Positions 1-12,998 of a DNA stretch of 64,000 nucleotides are shown here, one piece after another; the stretch's first letter is position 1, and each line of letters begins with the position of its first letter. The translations under genes and the position numbers were made by a program. The notes under the pieces are model-generated. The model worked only from the letters and a program-made list of their open reading frames with translations, was not told the origin of the DNA and did no database searches. Source of the stretch: Crambe crambe (taxonomy: Eukaryota > Porifera > Demospongiae > Poecilosclerida > Crambeidae); NCBI GenBank assembly GCA_963924555.1, contig OZ004585.1:3113488-3177487 (forward strand), in the 5' to 3' direction.

Positions 1-657
1 TGAGCTTCCTTTTGGTGGGCTCTAAATGAGGTTAAAAAAGTCTTCAGGCTGCCACAATGTGGTCTCTGCAGTCAGCAAGCTTTGCTTGCATCAACTTTAA
101 TAGGAAGTCTAGATTCTGTTTTCAGTGAAGCCTAGTTAAGAGCTTTATGAATGACTCGTACAAGCTGAAAAGTGACATCAATGGCTGTATTTATCACTTA
201 GGCCACTTTGACTGAATGGTATTACACAGATGTAATATTCCTATTGATAAGCTTAATGTAGCACTTGCTTAGGTATGCTCTGTACATTGAGTGAAACCTG
301 ATTATGATAGGGGCTTTTATCCTTTTCCCTCTATGCAATGGAAGCTTCAGATAATTAAAGGATGTCTGTATTGGAAGAGGTCCCTGATCTTCAATGTTCA
401 GTGCAATTTACGTACAATACCAATTAAAAGATTCAGTTTACCAAATTTGTTATGATGGAATGTTTAGTTTGTTTATGTACAAGGGAGGGAACCCTGAAAT
501 GATAATTATTTGATCCCAGAAAAGGGAATCACTGATGTGGTATTTTCGTGCTTATGTATTCACTATAGCTTTGAAGCAAACCTTAATTTATAGCATGGTT
601 GAACCCTAGCATTGAATATTATGATGTCACCTATTAATTATGTATGTACATACGTAG
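1..657. other. 5' edge of window, no gene assigned
   Basis: This stretch lies immediately upstream of the first recognisable RhoGEF exon and ends in a plausible 3' splice acceptor (an AG at 656-657). It is AT-rich with many in-frame stops in every frame, and I see no conserved protein segment in it. It is most simply read as intron of the gene that starts outside the window. I see no RNA gene or recognisable mobile element here. Confidence 0.5.
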
Positions 658-3600
658 TTGACCTTGAATTGCTGGAGGCATGGCCCCTGAAGTGTGCCTA
701 TGCAGTGCAGGAGATCTTCAAGACTGAAGTTGACTACATTGACTCACTCAACGATCTCATTCAGGTCAGTGCAGATATTGAGCAATCTTCTAGCCAAATT
801 AATTATTTAGTCAGGCAGATATCCTGAATGAAAGTAATCAGGCAGATGTCCTGAATGAAAGCACTGAAATTAACCATGAAGAGATGACCAGTAACCATCA
901 GTAGCCCATAAATATTCTTGCTATACAATACATATAAATAGTATACCTACGTATTATGTGCCTACATGGTGTATACATATCTCCATAGCACTGGTCTTGT
1001 GTGATGTAGGTACATACGTGTTTACCTCCATAGCACTGGTCTTGTGTGATGTAGGTACGTGTGTACCTCCATAGCACTGGTCTTGTGTGATGTAGGTACG
1101 TGTGTACCTCCATAGCACGGTCTTGTGTGATGTAGGTACGTGTGTACCTCCATAGCACTGGTCTTGTGTGATGTAGGTACGTGTGTACCTCCATAGCACG
1201 GTCTTGTGTGATGTAGGTACGTGTGTACCTCCATAGCACTGATGTAGGTACATGTGTACCTCCATAGCACTGGTCTAGGTATGTGTGTACCTCCATGTAC
1301 TAGCAGTACACAGTGGTTTTCACACATTACATGTTTACAGTTTATTTAACTAAGTGAAGATGAACTATGATTGAGAAATGAATGGACTAATGAATATTAT
1401 GACTAGAAAACCCATTTTCAAGCATGTATATCTCGATGAACTTCCATCACGTGTTGTATGACAGTTGAACTATCTCAATGCATGCTTACCCAAGGCTACA
1501 ACATAGATCGAAAGTGTGAAAATTTGAAGACTGCCATGTTATTGTGTATTACAAGGGGTGAACAAGATTTACGGGTTCATAAGTACATATGTATAGGTAT
1601 GTACAATCCCTCAAGAGTGGGCCTGTCCCTGTGCCAATTAAGAGCCAGACTTGAGCATAAGTGCATGCATACATGTGTAAGAGGCTCCCACTACACATAC
1701 CTACTTGCATGCAGCTAAAAGAATGATTACAGTCCCACAGACAGAGGACAGGAGATAGATGGCTCCATTCTTTAATCATCCCTTCTTCCTCCTGTGTTGA
1801 CTTGTGTCAACATGGAATAACAAGGGAAGAACATCTTTGTGTTCACATCTATGTAGGTATGCTCACAGCACATCAAATGTGTGTGTGCTCACAGCACTGA
1901 GGCTATGTATACAGCACAAAGGTGTTCTTCCCTTGTTATTTCATGTTGATACAATTCATTATGATTAAAGAATGGTCCTGTTATTGGTCTATGGGGCAAA
2001 GAGACTCCAATGCCTCAAATATTCACTCTCTTTACAGGAAAATACATAGTAGTTTTGTAATATTACTGTGATTCTTGAGTTTAATGATGGGTACGGGTAA
2101 GGGGTTACTTGACTCACTTATTGCTGAAGGGAGAGATAGCAGGGAAACATACTCAAGAGTTGTATTTTTCTCCTTCTCTTGCATTTATGGGGGGCAAAGG
2201 TCAAACCGGCTGCCTAGACTATTACATAATAATTAGAAATGAGTCACAAACTCACTCACTCTCCGGCCCCTTTGAGCTTATTGCTACAAATTTGTTGCTT
2301 TGTTGTAATTAGTTGAAATGTGTGATCTGAAGTGTGTAAATATTTATGGTAAATATAATTGGCAGCCGCTATGGATGCTTAAGTGGGCAGTGATGCTGTG
2401 CTTCAGAAGGAGTTGCCTTTTAAACTGTGATGCTGTGCTTAAAGGATATTGAGTAGGAGTATTAATATTAAGTGTCCAATGAATGATTCTTTAGGGCTAT
2501 GATTGTGCTTAAAGGAGTTGAGTACAAGTATTCAATAATCCTTTAGGTGCTGTGCTTAAAGGGTGGTTGCCTTTAGGGCTGTGATGCAGTGCTTAAAGGG
2601 TGGTTGCCTTTAGGGCTGTGATGCAGTGCTTAAAAGGTGGTTGCCTTTAGGGCTGTGATGCAGTGCTTAAAGGGTGGTTGCCTTTAGGGCTGTGCTGCAG
2701 TGCTTAAAGGGTGGTTGGGCTGTGATTCTGGTTTCCTTTAGGGCTATGATGCTGTGCTTAAAGGATGTTTAGTAGGAGTTGATTAAGGCTGTATGAGTAG
2801 GAGTTTAGTATGAAGTGTCCAATGAATGATTCTTCAAGGCTGTGATGCTGTGCTTAAAGGATTTGAATGTGATGTTGTATTTAGGATATTGAGCAGGAAT
2901 TGAGTATCTTTAAGGGTGTGGTGCTGTATGTGCTTTAACAAGTGAGCGCAAAAAATTCCTTCTGAATGAAAAGGTTAAGTAGGGATGGCCTAAAATCTAG
3001 CTGGGCTGTATAATGTACTGCAGCCTCATATGGAAACAATCCCTACATTTACATCCACTACCTATAGCTAGCTATGGGCCGTTGTAAAAGTAGAGATTGT
3101 TTTCATATGAGGCTGCAGTACATTATACAGCCCAGCTAGATTTTAGGCCATCCCTACTTAACCTTTTCATTCAGAAGGAATTTTTTGCGCTCACTTGTTT
3201 CTATTCTTTTTCTTAGTACTTGAAGTTGAAAGTAAGGCACATAAGTCTCTGGAAGAATTTATTTAGTTTTATCTAACAACAGCAATGTAAATGACATGTA
3301 CATGGCATAGTGAAGTGAGCTGACTACACTACAGCCAAGTATCAGAGAGTGCGGTAGCACTCTCTAAGTAGGGATGGCAGGTCAAAGTCCATAGGACAGT
3401 ATAAACTAAAAACTCTTCTTTCTCTTCTACCCTTACTCTACAGGTTCTCAGAAGGCTACAGTGAATTATTATATCTACAAAGAAGAGAGGAGAATGTTCA
3501 AAAGCCAAAAATTCATTCGCCAACATAAGAAAAAAACGAGTTCTAAAATTGACTTTTCGTTCTTTTTCTTTATAATAATAATAATAATAATAAGGATAAT

Positions 3601-6600
3601 AATAATAATAAGATCGACGTACCGACTTACTGGCTATAGTCATCAAAATTCTGCTTTGGCCATCTGTTAGAGCGGCACCTAGAGGCTGATCTTTTGCTAT
3701 TAGTTTTGACTAAGGCTCTACTTCACTATTCGATAGCACTCGGAACACAGCTGCTAATCTTTCTACGCCATTTTGAAGGGGGCGGGGCTTATGGGCGGAG
3801 CCACGTAAGCTTAAGTTTAGCTATAGCCAAGGTCTTCATTCATTATCTGATGATGTTCCAGTCACTCCTTGCTGAATTACAGTACAGATGCTCATCCTAT
3901 AGTAGCATTATAGCCAGTACTTGGCTGTAGTGTAGTCAGCTCACTTCACCATGCCGTGTACATGTCATTTACATTGCTGTTGCTGTAAAGTTTTATATCA
4001 ACAAAACTTAAATAGCTAAACAAATTCTTCAACCAGAGACACTGTATGTACCTACAAAAGAGGTTTATGTAGAGCTGGCTTTGTATAGTACTGTACTGTA
4101 GCCTTCCTCATTCAACTTCAAGCACTAAGAAAAAGGATAGAAACAAGTGAGCGTAAAAAATAAAAAGGTTAAGTAGGGATAGCCTAAAATCTAGCTGGGC
4201 TATCTATAATGTGCTGCAGCCTCGTATGAAAAAAATCTTCGCGATATTACCTCATAAAAGGGGTGGGGCAATTAATAGCAGTTCTCCTCATATAACACCT
4301 GCACAGGATGTGGCCATTTGATGGCATCCACTATTATGATCACTACACCAAATGCATAAACTCCCCATACTCCTCCCTCAAGCAAGACATACGTACCATC
4401 TCAATAATTATTTCAGTGATCACATATGTAACAATTAGCTAATGCTGTTCACTTTTTAAAATGTTCACTCCTTTCAGTACTCCATTACACTGCAGATGAT
4501 CATCCTTCAAACTCTCCTCCCTGAACAGAATGAAATACTGATCATTAAATAAATTTAGTTCAATCAAGGAAGCCTTTAGTGTCTATCAATTTTCATAATC
4601 ACAAAGAAAAAGAATGCAAACAAGTGAATGCAAAAAATTTCTTCGAAATAAAAATGTGAAGTAGGGATGCTATTATAACTGCAGCTTCATTATGAAAACC
4701 AAGTACTGCAGCATCGAAGCAGTATGGCCCAAAAAATCTAGCTGGAATATGTATTATAACTGCATGCAAGAGAGTGAACTTAGTGAAGTGACCCTTACCC
4801 ATCATCAAGTACAAGATACTATTCCTACTTCACTCCCATGATCAGGCGAAGGGAGTGAAGTAGGAATAGTATCTCGTACTTGATGATGGGTAAGGGTCAC
4901 TTCACTAAGTTCACTCTCTTGCATGCAGTTATAATACATATTCCAGCTAGATTTTTTGGGCCATACTGCTTCGATGCTGCAGTACTTGGTTTTCATAATG
5001 AAGCTGCAGTTATAATAGCATCCCTACTTCACATTTTTATTTCGAAGAAATTTTTTGCATTCATTATAATAGTACTATAGGATGAGCATCTATACTGCAA
5101 TGTAGCATGCAAGGTCGGAGTGTCAGGAACATCATCAGACAAGAATAAATAGCGTTAGCTACTGAACTGGTTAGGCTGTACTAGACTGTAGACGTAGCCA
5201 CACGTGCACTTATACGTACGTGGCCCCGCCCATAAGCCCGCCCCCTACCGACGTGCGCTTCAAAATGGCGTCGAAAGATTAGCTAGTGTTCCGAGTGCTC
5301 GAATAGTGAAGTAGTGCCTTAGTCAAAACTAATAGCAAAAGATCAGCCTCTAGGTGCCGCTCTAACAGATGGCCAAAGCAGAATTTTGATGACTATAGCC
5401 AGTAAGTCGGTACGTCGATCTTATTATTATCCTTATTATTATTATTATAAAGAAATAGAACAAAAGTCAATTTTAGACATCGTTTTTTTCTTATGTTAGC
5501 GAATGAATCTTTGGTTTTGGAACATTCTCCTCTCTTCTTTGTAGATGTAATAATTCACTGTAGCCTTCTGAAAACCTGTAGAGTAAGGGTAGAAGAGAAA
5601 GAAGAGTTTTTAGTTTATACAGTCTTATGACCTTTGACCCGCCATCCCTACTTAGAGAGTGCTAGCGCACTCTCTGATAGGAGTTGAGTATGAGTGCTTA
5701 GTGATTCTTTAAGGTTGTGTTCTGAAGCTAGTAATACAAGAAGAGTACCCTCAGGACTGCATATGCATACATATTGTATGCATGTGCCCCTACATGATAT
5801 CCTTCAAGGCCTGCCTCAAATCGACTGCAATATATATGCTGTTACTGTCCACTCTATTCCAGCGCTAAGTAGGCATTTAAACAGAAATTATATTAAAAGG
5901 GCTTGAAGGAAGTCAAGATTCCTTCTTTGAAGAAGGAAGTCAAGATTCCTATGTTTATGTTATATTATGCATCAATCTATAAACAGACTACATCAAGTAC
6001 ATTGAGGGTTAATAATAACACATGGCTAGTTAGTTGTCTAAATAAAGGCAAGGAGTACACACTCCAGATCACTATGCTCTGCCTTACATAAGGTTTAGCA
6101 TGATACCCTCACTTGACTTTCATTTAAGTGGGGGAAATACAAGTGATATGCATTTCCCCCAATAGTGAAATATTTAATGGAGATGCCAGCTGGGTAGAAT
6201 ATTCAGTGACCTAGGTCTTATCAAAACAGTGTAAATCATTTGGTTAAGGGTTTATATGTAAACTGATTTTGCTTCACTAGAAACCCACACAACATGGGTA
6301 CATTATATACAGACATATGGAGGTATATACATTATATAAACAGTTAATTTCATCACTTTAACAACAGATGCCCATGGACTACTGAATCCTTGGAGCATTT
6401 TTTTAAAGCAGACACACAGTTACTCTATACTCCTGAGAATACCTCTAATGACATCCAGACACAACATATGATTATAAGCAACCCAGTATGTACTGCATGC
6501 ATAATACCCATAGTAGTCAGCTCTGTTGGAGAGTACTAATACTGTAGTATGTACATCCATATATATATGCACATGTGTTACTACATACATAGTATTACAA

Positions 6601-9600
6601 GCACCAATTCATTATAGCCGGACACTGATTTGTAATGGGTATAGTCCTTTATCTTCAACATAATATAATTATATATTATGCTTGCTTGCAAACAGAGTCC
6701 AAACTCGATTCATACCTGTAGATGTAAATCTTGTTGGCTGCATGTGTAGGAAATAATTCCCATAACATTTACTATGCATGGACAATTAATCCCTAGACAT
6801 AGATTCTAAGTGTTTTTTAGGTATGAAGTACGTAACTATACTGTCCATAGCTCACAGCAGTTTTCATAGAGATAAATAAATACTGTTCAGTTAGTACACA
6901 TCTCTGCTTGCCCAGTTCTAAGAGGGTGCCTTTCAGATTTGAACAATACAGTAGATTAATCCATTAGCTTTAATCCATGATGACCTTTACCGCATAAAGG
7001 AAACTAACCAAGTAACTGAATACTAACTGATCGATTATCACTACTGAATTAAGAGCATGTTTGTTTGATTATACAACCTGTTTTGGGGTTTATTCTTTCC
7101 TCACACTTACTCACTCGGTTCTTTTTTTCTTTGCAGGGCTATAAAAACCCTCTCTCTGGTCACCTGAAATCTGATAATGAAGGCCACAGAATCATTTCCA
7201 CTCTGTTTTGCAATATCGATCAACTCTACGACATACACAAGTAAGTAAGCAAGTATAGCTCTGAAATTAGGGGGTTATGTTTTGAATGTATGTGTAGGTC
7301 TGAATGTACATAATGTGTAGGTCTGAAGTCCAGGAGTTATCTTCTGAAAATACACATAGTCTATACTTTAATGCTACATATGTACGGAATAAAGTGAGAA
7401 TAAGTGTAGTCCAGATAGAGCCCTTCATAGTGGAGTCCCTGGATTCCTTGAATTTCCTCATTATGGAACCCCTCATTATGCATTATGTGAATCCCTGAAT
7501 TTAAAATAGAACCCCTCAGTCCCTGAATTTAAGATAAAACCCCTCATTGCGAAGTTCTCAAAATAGAACCCCTCATAGTTGAGTTCCTGAATAAAATGAA
7601 CTGTAGGTATATTCATAACTGTCCCATATCCCCTTCCAGATTGCTATTGGAGCATCTCAAATCTCATCAATCAGATCCTCATGCCTTTGGGAGAGTCTTT
7701 GTATCATATGTAAGTACATCATGAGTTTTACTCATTGCAGTCTAATAGTGAGAGAGATACAATGTCATTAAGTAATATCAGTGGGTATAACATTATGCAT
7801 ATTGATGTACTGCAGTTTAGGGAATCTTGAAACATCTGTCGCCAACCGTCAAGTGACAACTATGCATGTATTGGGCACAAACGTCATTGCGCATGTGCAA
7901 TAGGCCAACACATGCATTGTTTACAGTTGTCTCTTGACGGTTGGCGACCAGTGTTTCAAGGTTCCCTAAAGCCGTGATAAGATGCTATGGACTGTATATG
8001 TAAGCCTGCACATGTAATAGTTACACAATTTATCCATGTCTTCCTGCACTGTTCTCAAGTGACAGTTATAATTGGCAGTTTCATGGGGATATGATCTGTA
8101 GTGTGCATCTCATGCTAGATAGTGTTTTCATACCTTTTGAAAGCAGACAATGATTCACGAGCAACTAATAATGTTGCTGTGTTTCACAGGAAGAAAATTT
8201 CAAAGTATACTCGGAGTATTGTATCAATTATGATGCTGCCATCACGTGCCTGCAAGACCTGACCACTGGCAGTAAGGACTTGGAGGTCTTCATCTTCAAG
8301 TGTCAGGACAGCCTTGGCCATTCTCTGCCCCTGTCATCACAGCTAATCAAGCCTGTTCAGAGGATCATGCGTTACCACATCATGTTGAAGGTAAGATGAA
8401 TAGTTTTAACTCCCCAATACTTGAGGTCAAAGTGCAGAGAAGGTTTAAGATATTGCTGTCAGGGAGTAAGTGGCGGTTCCAACCAGGCATAGAAAGCTGT
8501 AAATGCTTACTACTAATTAGCACTTTAGCTAAAGATACTACAATCCACTTCATAAGCCTAGCACCTCAGCTGTACATGTAGAAAACAATCAAGCTCAGAT
8601 TAAAAGTATTACATGCATGCATTGGGACATGTACAATATACATACTGGTATACCTGGGGCATTTTGGAGTGTAGACATAGATATACATGTATCTATAATT
8701 TCAATGAGTGACAGAGTCATGACCCGAGAGTCAGTTCACTCACTGAATAATGAAAATACAAATATACAGTTTGCTGCATAAAAATCATGGCAATTGAAAA
8801 TGAAAGTTCAAAGAATAAGAATGATTGTATAAATGGATAAAACTGCTAAGTATTACATACAAATCTTAGCAATATGGTTTGATTGTACATTTTGGACAAA
8901 GTATTGAAAACAGGTTATGAAATAGTAGAAATATTGTGTACACTACTGGCAAGAAAACAACAGTGAACATAATATATGCGAAAAAATCTAGGACCAGTGC
9001 ACTTCGATTAAACAATGATGTGCTCATGGCTGCTAGTGTTATGGATCCAAATATTAAGCAGTCCATTTGATTGTAGAAGTCATTCCTGTACGGACGGCAG
9101 ATCCCGAATAGAAACATGCCAGCTAACTGAATAAGAATGTAGCTACCGTAAGTAGATAATTCACCATTGTGTTGTAATAATTTGAAGAGTAAATACATTC
9201 CTGCAACGTAGCGATAGTCCAGTGTATTGTTAGTTCCATTCTTGTAACAGCCTTGAAAGTAATCCATGAATATGTGAAGGTAGTCCCAGCGAGCTCTAGG
9301 GAAGCAACCGAGTAACTTCTGGAAGGTTTTAGTGGGATATGCAAATAGAAGAAGCATCGGAAAGATATTGAAAAGAATGAGCACTATGATAGCTAGAGCA
9401 AAGTATGGTTTATGCTCTATTCCAAGGTATGGCAATGAAACATTATACAGTGTATAGTATGTTACATTGGCCTGAAATGGTGACCCATCACTTTGGAATA
9501 GTTGTGTAAAACCAATAAGGTAGTAATTAGTGGATAGTATCTTGAAATATGTCAATACAATGAAAGTTACAAATGCACTAACAAGGTTTGATTTAGCGTT

Positions 9601-12600
9601 AACATCCATGTTGGAAAAAAATCTACTCCGAATGCATGATTTAAAAGGCTTCCAAATCATTAGCAGCAGTCTATAATCTCTGCTGTACAATTCTATGAAA
9701 ATGTAAGTGAGTATGAGGAGAATTAGTGGATAAAAGGCAGGTATGTACTCAAATGATATCACCTGTAATGTTGAGTAGTGTTGGTTGATGCAGAATGAAG
9801 GAGCAATGTAGCGGAAGAAATCCAAGTTCCTAATGCCCAATATAGACCAAATTTTAATACAAATGAATATTTTGGTGATATGTTTATCAAACTAGGTTGA
9901 TAGTTGACAAGAGATAGTATGATTTGTGTGGAATATATCAGTCCATTCATGTGAGCTGCTGTACCACGAATGTTGCAGAATATGACAATTAAGAAAAATA
10001 CTGTTATTGGAGCTAGAGTAAGAGTGAGATAAAGCAACCATCCATGGAAACTCCCTAGACATTTTGTGCACTCATGATGATACGATAGTACTGCAACCCC
10101 CAGTGACTCATCACTGCAGTGGCTGCATAAGAGGCCTCTACGATTCAACCACCCGCATGTGAAATTATTCAATTCCTTTGGATCTCTTGGTACTTCAATT
10201 AAGAATAGGTTATTTTTCGAGTTAGCACCTCCAGCATATGGACAGTGTCCAGCAACTGTGACTTTGCTGGTATTGACATAACCCATACACAACCAATTTG
10301 ATACCTCGACTCTATTTTTTGACTTACAGAGTATTGAGTTTCTGCTTAATCTTGCTCCACATTCACAATGGCCTTCAAAATTGCGATAAAACCACGTTGG
10401 ACATGGAGCAGTAGCTCCTGACTCACCTCCTTGAGATGTTTGATTATAACTTGAGAGAGTTCTGGTAGGATTGATAAGTATAATCAGGAGAAAGAACATT
10501 GTAGTCATCATAATTGTAGTCATCATAATTACATTGATCCTTCTGGACTAACATCTGTATCTAATGCTATGCAACATCCATCCACCAAACTAGACCAAAG
10601 CAATGGCCAAAGATAACGTGTCTAATGTTATTACACATCATTAAGCAACAAAGCTGAATGATCTTTTTGTAGCTATGTTATTTTTAGCTGTTTCCTCAAG
10701 TCTGAGTTTATTGAGTAGTGTTTCCGGGTTCTTACGAACATAATAACTTTTAATGGTGACTACTTATAGCAAAGATGATGTGGATAATGGGTGATCTATA
10801 ATAGTGTACAGTAGTACAGTAGTCACTCAATGCATTAAAATTAAGTAGCCCTGCACTAGTAGGGTGAAGTGGAATGTATTAAGGCAGCTATAGACTATGG
10901 GACGTGTATATCGATCTGCAGCATTCTGCACTATGATAGGAAGCTTGTGATTCTAACTTCAATACGAAACTTCACCCATTATGGATACATACATATGTGC
11001 ATGCAATCTACATAGTCCATTACAAGTATGAGTTCCATTAACCATGCAGAGTACACGTACTTACAGCAACTGCATGCATGTATTCTAATGTAAGGATGAT
11101 ATTTTTAGCTCATAACAATAAAATTAATGACTAGCTACATGTAGTATTAATAACTGATGCAGTCCAGCTACATGTAGTATTAATAACTGATGCGGTCCAG
11201 CTACATGTAGTATTAATAACTGATGTGGTCCAGCTACATGTAGTATTAATTAAGTTCATCTTGCTTCTTTTTGTTGAGCTCAAATCCCGAAAGGGAGAGT
11301 TTTCTCCCCAGATCCTGATATACCTTTAGATGCACATAATTGTCACTTCCAACTTTCACCTATAATGAAAATTCAATATATGCAAGTAAAATATTTGCAG
11401 ACATTATGTAGTTATTGGTGGAGGTGAATTAATGCATGTATGCACTTCTTTTAACCTTGATGAAGTAAATCATTCCAGCCACCACTTGCGTCTTGAAACC
11501 AACAGTAGTGTACTCAGTGAACTTTCGATTGCTTTTCTTTTCCAATTCAGAACGCACCTACAATAAAGAATGCCATGTCAAGTGGTGGCTATGTTAACAG
11601 ACAGGTTAACAACATAATTGATAAGGTCTTTGTATGATGTCCCTTCCATTACATTTGTGTATTCCTGCCAGTCTAAAGATGCATTAGTGGGAAGAAACAT
11701 TTCATTCAATTGCATGCAGAAAGTCATTTTGTCTTGATGTGAGCATTATAATTATTAATAACATTAATTGCTTACTTTGTTTGCAATTTCCTGCACCTCA
11801 GGAGTAGCAGCTTGCATACCTTCTACTCCACCAAGCTTTTCGGTAGTTACACCACAAATCCCTGGAGGTGGGCAACTTTCTGGTCCTCCAAGCATTGGAG
11901 CAGGTTGAACAGGTACAGCGCTAACCTCTGGACGCAGGCAACTTTCTGGTCCTCCAAGCATTGGAGCAGGTTGAACAGGTACAGCGCTAACCTCTGGACG
12001 CAGGCAACTTTCTGGTCCTCCAAGCATTGGAGCAGGTTGAACAGGTACAGCGCTAACCTCTGGACGCAGGCAACTTTCTGGTCCTCCAACCATGATTGGC
12101 TCAGGATCCTTCATAACCCAAGAAATAGTTGTTGACATTTTTGTTAATCTTTAGCACCAAGTATGTTCAAAATAGAGTAGACTCTTTCTTTTTTTATCTT
12201 GAATATGAAGTGCAGCTGGCATTTTACTTAAATACTATCAGCCCCATTTCCCAATGGAGATCCTTGACTTCCTTTTGACCATAACTTCCCAAATAATACT
12301 TCCTTGACTTTCATACCTAGAATACTATTGCTAATACTGCCATAACTTCCTAAATACTGACCTTAATACTTCCTTGACTTCCATACCTATAACTTCCTAT
12401 GACGGCCATGTGTAATGCACCTTAGATGAATGCTGTTGCTGACCTCAATGAGGTAGATGAATACTATTACTAACCACAATGCTTCCATAAACGCAGATGA
12501 TAACTTCATGAATAGCATTAGCACTGCTTCCATGTAACTTCCCAATAAATGAGTATCACAATTGAATAACTATTATGCAGGTATCAACTTGGAATGTAAT

Positions 12601-12903
12601 AAATGCATGAGAACATAAAGGGTGAAAGTTGTAGCTTGATCACCCTCCTATGTACAGCCATGCAGTGGCTTGATCTAGTGACCCTTTTTTTTTTTTAAAC
12701 ACACTGGTAATTGACATTCCTAGATTCTGTCGAAGAATAATTATCAATTATTCCACCACATACATAATGGAAGGCGAATAATGTGTCAGGAATGAGGAAG
12801 GTACACCTTTGGCTTTCAAACTTACCTAGACAAAACTTCAATCCTTGCGCGGAAGCTAGTAATGTTTCATAATGTAGTAAGTCTGCATACATATGCAGTT
12901 ATC

Positions 12904-12998
<95 letters not shown>

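Noticed and set aside
970..1297. Regularly spaced repeats that might suggest a CRISPR array
   Set aside because: Units are contiguous tandem copies with no unique spacers, in a eukaryotic intron. The same applies to 14082-14330.
898..1327. Three overlapping minus-strand open frames rich in Tyr/Thr/His repeats
   Set aside because: They are translations of the 41-bp minisatellite in different frames; no splice or start context, and the region is intronic.
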